Shown here: positions 46,832 through 55,220 of the stretch, in pieces
Layout: every line of letters begins with the position of its first letter
Position numbering within the stretch: position 1 is the first letter of the stretch
From: Gilvimarinus algae
GTDB taxonomy: Bacteria; Pseudomonadota; Gammaproteobacteria; Pseudomonadales; Cellvibrionaceae
Assembly: GCF_030518215.1 (NCBI RefSeq)
Contig: NZ_JAULRT010000062.1
Coordinates: forward strand, 186,001-250,000
Direction: 5' to 3'
DNA length: 64,000 bases
Notes under the pieces: generated by a model
The model's input: the letters and a program-made list of their open reading frames with translations, nothing else
What the model was told of the DNA's origin: nothing
The model's database searches: none
Program-made: the position numbers and the translations under genes

Positions 46832-49369
46832 GTGAGATCGCTGTACATGTTTGTTTTAGTGATGTTTTTATCGGGTTGTGGAGGTTCTTCAAGCTCAGGT
46901 GTAAGTCAACCGCCTGGTGCTTCTGTTGGCAGTTCATCTCTTTCTGTTTCCTCCAGCAGTGATGCCCTGGATGAGTCTTCCTCGTCAGTGGTATCGTCGT
47001 CCTCTGAGCCGTCGTCGAGTTCGGCCTCCTCGCATAGTTCATCGAGCACGTCATCTTCCTTGGTTTCCTCGAATGAATCTTCGAGCATGTCCTCTTCTTT
47101 GGCGTCGTCCGACAACTCGTCCTCTAGCGAGGCCATTGTGCGAGATTACTCCGCTTTGAAGCCTAGCCAGCCGACGGAGTCGCCATTGGTCAGAATCAAT
47201 AGCGATCAATTAACTCGGTTGATAAAAAATGGTCTGCGTCTCCAGCTTTCCAGCTACGATTACCCTTTAAGTGAAGAGCTGGAGGCCTATGAAGACAACA
47301 GTGATTTTTCGCCGCGCCCACCTGCACCTCCTGCGCCTTCGACGGATTCATCCTTCTCTGAGACCAATGTGCATGTGGCAGGCGTGGATGAGGCGGATGT
47401 TGTTAAATACGATGGTAAACATTGGTTTATCGCCTACCCCGATCGTGGTGACGAAAACCCCGCAGGCATCCAGATTGTGGCTACGGAGCCGGAAGTTCCC
47501 GACGCCGAGATTGTCGGCCGGTTTGACTTTGAAGGCTCTCAGTGGGGAGACAGTGCAGCCCTATTTTTAACAGAGAGTGACGGACAATCCTCTGAGATCG
47601 TCAGCTTGCGAGAGCAGCCGGGAAACCTTGACCCCATTATGCCTACAGCCCTGCCTGTGTGCATTACAACGCCTTGGTTTGAACCGGCCAACGGGAAGAT
47701 TAAAGTTGAATTTATTGATGTGAGCAATCCGGGCTCTCCGAGTGAGGCTGGAGAGCTAACCATGGATGGCCGCCTGATAGACAGTCGCCGCATTGACAAT
47801 ACCCTTTACCTTGTTTCGCGTTTTGATCCCTGGGTAACAAACCTTGGTTTTGAACACAATGAGGGTAGCCGCGAGCAAAACGAAGCGCTGTTGCAGCAGG
47901 CTACACTTGAGGAAATTGTCCCAAACTATACCAAGGGCGGTGTTTCCCGGCCTCTGAGTGACACCTGTCTGGCGCAAAGTGATGTTGAGGAAACGAGCGG
48001 CTTCCACTCGTTGGTCAATCTCACGGCTATTGATCTAGAGTCTAAAACGGTGGTTTCCAGTGAATGTGTCGCCACAGGCGTCAAGTCGATGGTTATGAGC
48101 CCAGAGTCTCTCTATTTGACCGGCACGGTGTGGGCTGATGACTACAATCGCACAGTTATCCATAAGTTCGATCTAGAGGCGATGGGCGTTGTGTATGCGG
48201 CGACAGGAAGTGTACGCGGCTCGGTTAATAATGACGCACACTTTAGAATTCATGAGCACGAGGGGCTGCTCCGGGTTTTGTCAACCGAATGGACGCCTGA
48301 TTGGCGCAGACTGCACCGGTTGTCGATTTTGAGTCAGTTCGACCAAGCACTTGAAACCATTGCCAGCTTGCCTAACGAGACTCGCTCTGAGCCGATTGGA
48401 AAGCCAGATGAAGACGTCTACGCGGTGAGATTTACGGAAAACCGCGCTTACGTTGTGACTTTCCGCCAGGTTGACCCTTTGTATGTTCTGGACTTGACCG
48501 ATCCTTTAGACCCTTTTATTGCTGGATCATTGGAGGTTCCCGGTTATGCCACTTACATTCATCCGTTGAATGATCGCTTCTTGTTTACCCTGGGGTATGA
48601 GGTAGACCCGGAAAATGGGATGGATTTGGGTATAAAGGCGCAGTTGGTCAACATTGATGATGGCGTGCCGACCTTGTCCGGGCAACTGGTTATAGGTGAT
48701 GCCGGCACCTACAGTGAGGCCTTGGATGATTTGCGAGCACTCAATGTGTTAAAGATGGATGAAAGCACCACCCGAATAAGCTTTCCTGTTCATGTAAACA
48801 GTTCATCGCAATTTTCCGGCAATTACACGGGGTTGCAGATGATCGAGTTAAAAGGGTTGAATTCGGCCGCGGGGCAGCTGAGAAGCGAAGGTATGTTATT
48901 AGGTGGAAACCTCCAGTCCGCCTCTTTTCTCACGGGCGAAAGACGTGGTTTGCTCCACGGTGACGCTGTTTTCTATACCATTGATGAAGTCATCTGGGCG
49001 ACGCTTTGGGGCAGCGATGAGCCGCCAAGAGGCCCCATTGGTGGTGGCCCCGTGGGATGTACTGATCATATTGAGTTTGGTCTTGAGGTGTATGTCAGCG
49101 GCCAGTTCATGCAGCCAATCGATAACTGCGGCGCCCAAGTGGTGGCGGTGGACGATGATTACACCGAAACGCTGAGGGCTGAATACCGTGAGAGTTTGGA
49201 TGCCTGCGTTTTCTATGGGGCACCGGAGCGGGCGGGGCGTTACACCATTACTGTGTCTTTAGACGGCTACGAAACCCAGGTGTCGGAGGACGTGGTGGTG
49301 TCTCAGGACGTTTGCCATGTCCAGCCCCGGTCGTTGATGTTTCAGCTTTCGCCCAGCGCTGATTTGTAA
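46832..49369 (+). CDS. Beta-propeller-domain lipoprotein, copy 2, with long serine-rich linker
   Basis: 845 residues. The signal ends in LSGC. A serine-rich linker of about 80 residues (roughly 25-105) separates the anchor from the propeller domain, which copies the layout of the preceding gene: ETNVHVAGVDEADVVKYDGKHWFIAY, GRLIDSRRIDNTLYLVSRFDPW, DPLYVLDLTDPLDPFIAGSLEVPGYATYIHPL. Both copies end in nearly identical C-terminal domains, and the nucleotide identity there is much higher than in the N-terminal half. AGGAGG at 46821-46826 points to the GTG at 46832. The linker may hold the domain away from the membrane. Role unknown. Confidence 0.87.
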   Translation: MRSLYMFVLVMFLSGCGGSSSSGVSQPPGASVGSSSLSVSSSSDALDESSSSVVSSSSEPSSSSASSHSSSSTSSSLVSSNESSSMSSSLASSDNSSSSEAIVRDYSALKPSQPTESPLVRINSDQLTRLIKNGLRLQLSSYDYPLSEELEAYEDNSDFSPRPPAPPAPSTDSSFSETNVHVAGVDEADVVKYDGKHWFIAYPDRGDENPAGIQIVATEPEVPDAEIVGRFDFEGSQWGDSAALFLTESDGQSSEIVSLREQPGNLDPIMPTALPVCITTPWFEPANGKIKVEFIDVSNPGSPSEAGELTMDGRLIDSRRIDNTLYLVSRFDPWVTNLGFEHNEGSREQNEALLQQATLEEIVPNYTKGGVSRPLSDTCLAQSDVEETSGFHSLVNLTAIDLESKTVVSSECVATGVKSMVMSPESLYLTGTVWADDYNRTVIHKFDLEAMGVVYAATGSVRGSVNNDAHFRIHEHEGLLRVLSTEWTPDWRRLHRLSILSQFDQALETIASLPNETRSEPIGKPDEDVYAVRFTENRAYVVTFRQVDPLYVLDLTDPLDPFIAGSLEVPGYATYIHPLNDRFLFTLGYEVDPENGMDLGIKAQLVNIDDGVPTLSGQLVIGDAGTYSEALDDLRALNVLKMDESTTRISFPVHVNSSSQFSGNYTGLQMIELKGLNSAAGQLRSEGMLLGGNLQSASFLTGERRGLLHGDAVFYTIDEVIWATLWGSDEPPRGPIGGGPVGCTDHIEFGLEVYVSGQFMQPIDNCGAQVVAVDDDYTETLRAEYRESLDACVFYGAPERAGRYTITVSLDGYETQVSEDVVVSQDVCHVQPRSLMFQLSPSADL

Positions 49370-49587
49370 CCTTACAGCGGCGTCAATTTTAACGCCGTTG
49401 CGACAACCAGACCCTGCAGCGCGACACGAGCGCCCTGGCTGGGTCTGGCCCCTCCTTGTCGGCCTTTTTCGCTTTACCCTCAGCGCCTGGGCTCGCTCTG
49501 GCGCGATGGGGGCGAGTCTGGCTATACTGTCCGGCCTGGGCACTTGCGATAATCACAACCCACTCGGGTGCCCGCAAGGAGGATTGA

Positions 49588-50052
49588 ATGAACGAATGGC
49601 TTGATTCGGGCCTGCCCGTCTGGCTGTGGGTGGTCATCGGTTTTGCATTGGCAGCCCTCGAAATACTACTCCCCAGTTTTTTTATGCTTTGGTTGGGCGT
49701 CAGCGCCATTATTGTGGGGTTGGTGAGCTGGTTTGTCCCCCTGTCTTTTGCCGCTCAGCTACTGGTTTGGGCGATATTCTCCCTGGTCTGTCTGCTGGCC
49801 TGGTTCAAGTGGGTTGCGCCGCGAATGAAAGACAAGTCCCGCTCCGGTATGGCCATGGAGAGAACCCTGGGGCAGGTGGGTATAGTGCTTGAATATAACC
49901 CGGCGAGTGGTCGGGGTCGCCTGCGTTTTTCCGCTCCAATACTGGGGGAAGACGAGTGGCGGTTTATCAGCCAGGAGCCGCTCAGCCCGGGTGATCGGGT
50001 CAGCGTTACCGACTTTTCCGGTAACGATCTTATTGTCAAAGCTAATCACTAG
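49588..50052 (+). CDS. NfeD-family membrane protein
   Basis: 154 residues. Three hydrophobic segments (WLWVVIGFALAALEILLPSFFMLWLGVSAIIVGLV and LLVWAIFSLVCLLAWF) precede a C-terminal OB-fold (LGQVGIVLEYNPASGRGRLRF, LSPGDRVSVTDFSGNDLIV). Short NfeD proteins work with SPFH/stomatin proteins in membrane microdomains and membrane-protein quality control. The SPFH gene follows after ten bases, the standard pairing. A GGAGG-like site (AAGGAGG) lies just before the ATG at 49588. Confidence 0.95.
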   Translation: MNEWLDSGLPVWLWVVIGFALAALEILLPSFFMLWLGVSAIIVGLVSWFVPLSFAAQLLVWAIFSLVCLLAWFKWVAPRMKDKSRSGMAMERTLGQVGIVLEYNPASGRGRLRFSAPILGEDEWRFISQEPLSPGDRVSVTDFSGNDLIVKANH

Positions 50053-50062
50053 GAAAAACGTT

Positions 50063-50914
50063 ATGGATGCCTTGATTACGGTTGTTGCTATTGTCGTATT
50101 GGCCATTATTGTCATTACCCGTGGAGTGCGCATTGTGCCGCAGGGGCGCAAGGATGTCGTGCAGCGCCTGGGTAAATACCACACGACCCTGACGCCAGGG
50201 TTAAATCTGATTATTCCGTTTTTTGACACTGTGGCCTATAAAGTCACCACCAAAGATATTGTGCTGGATATTCCGTCTCAGGACGTGATTACCTACGATA
50301 ACGCGGTGATCATTGCTAACGCGGTGGCTTATATCAATATCGTCAGCCCGGAAAAATCCGTGTACGGGGTTGAAGACTACACCATCGCTATTCAAAACCT
50401 GATTCAGACTTCGTTGCGCTCCATTATTGGTGAAATGGCTCTGGATTCGGCCCTCTCCTCGCGCGACCAGATCAAGGCCAAACTGAAAGAGTCCATTTCA
50501 GACGATATTGCCGACTGGGGTATTGTGTTGAAAACGGTTGAGATTCAGGACATTAACCCTTCACCCACCATGCAGCAGGCCATGGAAGAGCAAGCGGCTG
50601 CCGAGCGTCAGCGCCGCGCCGCTGTTACCCGTGCCGAAGGGGAAAAGCAGGCGGCGATTTTGGAAGCGGACGGCCGTCTTGAGGCTTCCAGGCGCGATGC
50701 TGAGGCTAAAATCGTGTTGGCCGATGCCTCCGCCCGTTCCATTAAAGTCGTGACTGAGGCGGTAAAAGACGGCGACGAACTGCCCGTTATGTATCTGCTG
50801 GGTGAAAAATACATCGAGTCCATCAGCGATTTGTCCACATCGCAAAACTCGAAAACCGTGGTTTATCCGGCAGATCTTGCCAACGCCTTTAAAGGCATTT
50901 TTGGCCGCAGTTGA
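50063..50914 (+). CDS. SPFH/stomatin-like protein (QmcA type)
   Basis: 283 residues. An N-terminal membrane helix (ALITVVAIVVLAIIVI) is followed by the SPFH domain: GVRIVPQGRKDVVQRLGKYHTTLTPGLNLIIPFFD, VLDIPSQDVITYDNA, LRSIIGEMALDSALSSRD, and an Ala/Glu/Arg-rich coiled coil (EEQAAAERQRRAAVTRAEGEKQAAIL). It is homologous to QmcA/YbbK and stomatins, forms oligomeric membrane assemblies and pairs with NfeD. AGGAAA lies before the ATG at 50063; the frame is open upstream inside nfeD but this is the family start. Confidence 0.95.
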   Translation: MDALITVVAIVVLAIIVITRGVRIVPQGRKDVVQRLGKYHTTLTPGLNLIIPFFDTVAYKVTTKDIVLDIPSQDVITYDNAVIIANAVAYINIVSPEKSVYGVEDYTIAIQNLIQTSLRSIIGEMALDSALSSRDQIKAKLKESISDDIADWGIVLKTVEIQDINPSPTMQQAMEEQAAAERQRRAAVTRAEGEKQAAILEADGRLEASRRDAEAKIVLADASARSIKVVTEAVKDGDELPVMYLLGEKYIESISDLSTSQNSKTVVYPADLANAFKGIFGRS

Positions 50915-50915
50915 T

Positions 50916-51635
50916 TTAAAAGGTTATTTTGTATTCCAGTCCCGCCGCAAAGTTGTTGACGTCACTGCGGCGGTATTGGTTGATGCGATATTCCCCCACC
51001 AGATACAGCCTGTCCCACAGCCGATAACCAAGTTGCGCCTCCGCCACCACAGGGTTTGACGGAAAGCCCGTCGGCAAGTCCTCGTTAAAGGTGTGATCCA
51101 TAAAGCCTCCCAGATACAAGCGCTCGCTCAGGTAGGGCATGCGTAGGTAAAAGGCGTGCTCGAGTTGCCAAACATAGGCGCTACTGTGGTCAAATTGGAC
51201 AAAGTGGAGATTCAGGGTGTAGTTCAGGTGTAGGTATTCAAACAGTGCTCGGCTAAACCCGGTGTCATGAGCGCGCCAGCGCACACCCAAGCGCAGCTTA
51301 TCGTTGTCCTCGCCGCTGGCAAAGGCCGCCTGGGCGGTGAGGTCAAGCCCGTAGGAAGCCCCGGTTTTCCAGTATAGGCTCTGCTCGGCGTAGTAACCAG
51401 TGGTATCGGTACCATCGTTTTGGCCGGCGAGGTTGATAAACCCAAAGTAGGAGAGCCGACCGGGCAGGGTAGAGGCGGTGTTCAACGTAAAGACACTGTC
51501 GGTATCCACATCGCTTTGGTAGGGATAGAGGTTGAAATCCAGCATGCCACGGGGGGTAAAGGCCTCGCTCTGGGCGTGGGTGGGCAGTAGGAGGCTGGCC
51601 AGTAGCCATAGGGTCGTGGTCAAACGGGCACACAT
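50916..51635 (-). CDS. Outer-membrane beta-barrel protein of unknown function
   Basis: 239 residues. Residues 1-23 form a Sec signal (TTTLWLLASLLLPTHAQSEA). The mature protein is built of alternating polar/aromatic strands (RLSYFGFINLAG, SLYWKTGASYGLDLTAQAAF, FEYLHLNYTLNLHFVQFD) and ends in an aromatic residue (YKITF), typical of outer-membrane barrels. I cannot assign a family; the FTPRGMLDFNLYPYQ start recalls small uncharacterised porin-like proteins. The ATG at 51635 has AGGA upstream. It converges on the stomatin-like gene with one base between stop codons. Confidence 0.75.
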   Translation of the reverse strand: MCARLTTTLWLLASLLLPTHAQSEAFTPRGMLDFNLYPYQSDVDTDSVFTLNTASTLPGRLSYFGFINLAGQNDGTDTTGYYAEQSLYWKTGASYGLDLTAQAAFASGEDNDKLRLGVRWRAHDTGFSRALFEYLHLNYTLNLHFVQFDHSSAYVWQLEHAFYLRMPYLSERLYLGGFMDHTFNEDLPTGFPSNPVVAEAQLGYRLWDRLYLVGEYRINQYRRSDVNNFAAGLEYKITF

Positions 51636-51779
51636 GGAGATTTTCCTTGAGGTAATTTTACTCAAAGTGTAGACGCCTCCGTGTCATATGGCGGAAAAAT
51701 CTTCTGCCGAACCTGCGGTTTTGGCTGCCAAGCGCTACACTTATAGACAATCAGATCAGGGATTTACAGGAGGTAGGCG

Positions 51780-54479
51780 GTGGATGCACAGTGGTTGGGA
51801 TTTCTGAGCCAGGATTATATGCCCCACGGGCACTGCTACCTCTGGCGGCCGTCCATACTTTGGACTCACGTCGCCTCAGACGTCGCCATCGCCGCCGCCT
51901 ATTTCAGCATCCCGGCGGCCTTGCTGTATATTCGCCGTAAGCGAGCGGATTTGCTTTACCCCTCCTTGTTTACGCTCTTTTCCCTGTTCATATTGCTGTG
52001 TGGCTTGACGCACTTATACAGCATCTACACCATTTGGGTGGGCAGCTATGGCGTTCACGGGGTGATCAAAGCGGGGACGGCTGTGATCTCGGTCGCCACC
52101 GCTGTCGTGCTTGCCTACTCGCTTCCCAGGATTGTCGCGACCCCGTCTTTTGAACAATTGCGCCGTGCGGTGGAATCTGCCAACCGTGAGAAGCTCGATC
52201 GTCTGGCGCTTCAGGCACAATACGAAAATGAGCGCAATTTGCGCGATGCCGCCAACGCCTCCCCAGTGGGGCTGATGGTGGTGGGGCAAAACGGCGAGAT
52301 CACCATGGCCAATGATGCCCTTTGCGAGCTGTTTGGTTACGCCGAAGGGGAGTTGACGGGGCAGAACATAGAAGTCTTGATTCAGGGCAGCATAAAAACC
52401 TCTCACCGTCAGTTGGTCGATCAGTTTTTCCAGTCCGCCAGCTGGAGTCGAGCTATGGCCGAAGGGCGGGTGGTGCAGGGCGTGCATAAATCTGGCACCC
52501 GCATTCCCGTGGAAATTAAACTTAATAAAAAGATGCTCGACGATCACCTGCGCGTATTTGTTGCAGTGACGGATATGTCAGAAAAGCTGGCCTCACAAAA
52601 ACGCTTGTCAGAGGCCAACAATCGGTTTGAGAGAATTACCGGGGCGACTCGTGACGGTTTGTGGGAGTGGGATTTAAGTAGCAACAAACTGTGGTGGTCA
52701 CCGACATTGTGGCAGCTTTTTGGTTATAGCCAGCCACCGGCGGACGTGAATATGAACCTTTGGGAGGCTCATATTCACGAAGCCGATAGAGCTCTATTTT
52801 TTGCTGCCCTGGACCGTCATATTGTCGGCTCTGAGCCCTTTGACATCGAGTTTCGTGGTTTGCAAGTGGACCGCAGTGTGCGTTGGTTTCGGGCCCATGG
52901 GGAAAGTGTGGGTCAGCGGGGTACGGCCCACCACTACATGTGTGGCTCACTGGAAGACATTCAGCATCGCAAAGATCTGGCAAACAGCCTTGAAGAAAAA
53001 AACCAGTTTCTCGAGTCAATCTTCAGCGGCACCTCTTACGGTGTCTTTGTACTCGACTGCCTGCGTGATGGCAAACAGGTGTTTGCCGCCGCTAACCCCG
53101 CCATTGAAGAGGCATTGGGATGTCGCGAAAGCGATCTGCTCGGGAAAACCATCCTCGATTTGGCACCCGGGATGATGCCAAACGAGGATGCACAGGTGAT
53201 TGATCGGCGCTACAAGCGCTGCTTTGATACCGGGAAACCCCTGACTTATGTTGAAAATGTGGAGCTCAAGGGACAATCTACTTGGTGGAAAACCGCACTC
53301 TATCCGCTAATGAACAGCGTCGGTAATATTTATCGGATTATAGGTTCGTCTACAGAAATTACCGATTTAAAAGACGCGGAGAAAAAGCTCTCTGAAAGCG
53401 AGAGCTTTCTTAAATCTGTGGTGGATATGTCCCTGTGCGGCTTGTACATCTATGACTTTGAAAAACAGGCGAATGTGTTTATCAACGATCGCTATACCGC
53501 CATCACTGGTTACGACAAAGATGATTTTGCCTCCATGCAGAGTATGGAAAACTTGTTCCACCCCGACGACTGGGAAAAGGTGACCGAACATATGACGAAA
53601 GTGGCGGCCATGGAAGATCAGGGGGTTTTGCCGCTTGAGTATCGGTTCAGACACAAGCAGGGGCATTGGATTTGGTGCTTTAGCTATGATTCGGTGTTTA
53701 CCTGGAATAACAAGGGTAGTCCAACGCAAATGTTGGGGTCGTTTATCGATATCTCCGAAATGAAGCGGTATTCAGAGCAGCTGCAGGAGTCCAACATCAA
53801 TCTGGAGCGCTTCGCCTACCTGGCCTCGCACGATTTGCAAGAACCGCTGCGCAAGATAGTCTCTTTTGCCACCCAATTGGAGCACAACCCGTCAGCCGCT
53901 TCGCTGGATGAAGAGGCCAGCTACGCGGTAAGCCGAATGGCAGAGTCGGCCCGGCGTATGAAGCAGCTGGTGCAGGATATACTGCAGCTTTCCCGCGCCG
54001 CCTCGTCCAGTTTGCAGCGAGATACGGTGATGCTATCGGTTTTGATCGAGGGGATTAAGGAAGAGTTGTCCGAACTCTTAGCGGACAACCAAGCGCAGGT
54101 CGAGCTTGAGCAAGATGGGCCCTTGAGTGTTGATGCAGGGCTTTTTGGCCAACTACTGAAAAACCTGATTGAAAATGCCATTAAATATCATCGGGACGGC
54201 GTCAGCCCGCACGTTTCCCTGGCAGTTGAATATAATGAAAATAGCGGTTCGGGCCGTACCGCGAGAGTAACGGTACAGGACAACGGCATCGGGTTCTCTC
54301 AGGAGTACGCAGAGAAAATTTTTCTGGCCTTTCACCGACTCAACAGCCGCGACCGCTACCCTGGCAATGGCATAGGCCTGGCCATCTGTGAGAAGATAGC
54401 GAAAGCCCATGAAGGTGAAATATACGCCGAATCGGAGCCGGGCAAAGGGGCCAGGTTCACGATAGAGCTACCTCAATAA
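51780..54479 (+). CDS. Sensor histidine kinase with ethylene-receptor-like membrane domain and four PAS domains
   Basis: 899 residues. The N-terminal about 125 contain three membrane helices with [21 protein letters not shown] and [20 protein letters not shown]. These match the plant ETR1 ethylene-binding segments (SDFFIALAYFSIP and LCGATHL), including the Asp and the copper-ligand Cys and His. Four PAS domains follow (about 155-660), then [19 protein letters not shown] (HisKA with the phospho-His) and an ATPase with LIENAIKYH and [20 protein letters not shown] at 51768-51773 supports the GTG at 51780. A single-domain response regulator follows 45 bp downstream. Similar receptors in cyanobacteria bind ethylene; the ligand here is inference. 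Confidence 0.9.
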   Translation: MDAQWLGFLSQDYMPHGHCYLWRPSILWTHVASDVAIAAAYFSIPAALLYIRRKRADLLYPSLFTLFSLFILLCGLTHLYSIYTIWVGSYGVHGVIKAGTAVISVATAVVLAYSLPRIVATPSFEQLRRAVESANREKLDRLALQAQYENERNLRDAANASPVGLMVVGQNGEITMANDALCELFGYAEGELTGQNIEVLIQGSIKTSHRQLVDQFFQSASWSRAMAEGRVVQGVHKSGTRIPVEIKLNKKMLDDHLRVFVAVTDMSEKLASQKRLSEANNRFERITGATRDGLWEWDLSSNKLWWSPTLWQLFGYSQPPADVNMNLWEAHIHEADRALFFAALDRHIVGSEPFDIEFRGLQVDRSVRWFRAHGESVGQRGTAHHYMCGSLEDIQHRKDLANSLEEKNQFLESIFSGTSYGVFVLDCLRDGKQVFAAANPAIEEALGCRESDLLGKTILDLAPGMMPNEDAQVIDRRYKRCFDTGKPLTYVENVELKGQSTWWKTALYPLMNSVGNIYRIIGSSTEITDLKDAEKKLSESESFLKSVVDMSLCGLYIYDFEKQANVFINDRYTAITGYDKDDFASMQSMENLFHPDDWEKVTEHMTKVAAMEDQGVLPLEYRFRHKQGHWIWCFSYDSVFTWNNKGSPTQMLGSFIDISEMKRYSEQLQESNINLERFAYLASHDLQEPLRKIVSFATQLEHNPSAASLDEEASYAVSRMAESARRMKQLVQDILQLSRAASSSLQRDTVMLSVLIEGIKEELSELLADNQAQVELEQDGPLSVDAGLFGQLLKNLIENAIKYHRDGVSPHVSLAVEYNENSGSGRTARVTVQDNGIGFSQEYAEKIFLAFHRLNSRDRYPGNGIGLAICEKIAKAHEGEIYAESEPGKGARFTIELPQ

Positions 54480-54524
54480 AGAGAGATTCTAAAAAAGCGC
54501 ACCACCGATAAAAAGGAGTTTAGA

Positions 54525-54977
54525 ATGCCCGAAAAATCCTACACGGTCTGGATGGTCGATGACGACATCGACGATGTCTTTCTGGCGAAATCGGCTGCTA
54601 AGCAATTAGAGAGCCGGGTGGATTTGGTCAGCCTGTATTCCGGTAAGGAGCTGTTGGAGGCCATAGAAGCGACTCAGTCTTCCGAGCTGCCGGATCTGGT
54701 CTTGCTGGATTTGAATATGCCAGGCATTAGCGGTCAGGAGGTGCTGGCAAGGCGCTACCAATCATCTGGTAAATTAACCTTGGTGCCTTTCGTTGTTCTG
54801 TCTACCTCGGACAGTGGCGCTGAGGTCGTCAACTGTTACGAGTCCGGTGCCAGCGGTTATGTAGTCAAGCCTTCGGAATTTACTGACTTTGTCGTCGTGC
54901 TGTCCCGCATATTTGATTTTTGGTTGCTTACTAACACCAGTACGCGGCGCGCTCATCAGTCTGCGTCGAACGATTAG
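54525..54977 (+). CDS. Single-domain response regulator
   Basis: 150 residues with a receiver domain only: acidic pocket WMVDDDIDDVFLA, phospho-Asp in DLVLLDLNMPGISG, the switch Ser/Thr in VVLSTSDSG and the Lys in GYVVKPSEF. There is no output domain, so it acts by protein contact, as in Rcp1-type regulators paired with phytochrome or ethylene-receptor-like kinases. AAAAGGAG precedes the ATG at 54525. It is certainly the partner of the kinase directly upstream by position. Confidence 0.94.
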   Translation: MPEKSYTVWMVDDDIDDVFLAKSAAKQLESRVDLVSLYSGKELLEAIEATQSSELPDLVLLDLNMPGISGQEVLARRYQSSGKLTLVPFVVLSTSDSGAEVVNCYESGASGYVVKPSEFTDFVVVLSRIFDFWLLTNTSTRRAHQSASND

Positions 54978-55168
54978 CCCACCGCTACACTCTGGCCCGC
55001 GGTTGTGCCTTCGCGGGTCTGTGGCCTGCCCCTTGATCCAGACGTTCTGCGCGCCATCCCTCCATTTCGGCCATTTCTGCTTTTATCCCCCCCCTGTATC
55101 GATTCAGCGAGAGAGTTCGGATAGGTTACGCGCACGCACTCAGCTCACGCGCTATTGAAAATTTAAAT

Positions 55169-55187
55169 GTTAATAGTTATCATTTAT
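55169..55187 (+). promoter_or_regulatory. Fur-box-like site before the TonB-dependent receptor
   Basis: GTTAATAGTTATCATTTAT matches 13 of 19 positions of the Fur consensus GATAATGATAATCATTATC and lies about 34-52 bp upstream of the receptor ATG. Placement and target fit iron repression. Confidence 0.55.
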
Positions 55188-55220
55188 TATCTTTCGATAA
55201 CGCTGTTCCTTGGGGGGACT

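Noticed and set aside
46930-47140. Repetitive TCN/AGY tracts that look like a tandem repeat
   Set aside because: They encode the serine-rich linker in frame with varied codons, so this is a protein linker and not a CRISPR or DNA satellite.
49378-49397. CGGCGT/ACGCCG hairpin after the second propeller gene
   Set aside because: Short stem and no T run; not strong enough to list as a terminator.
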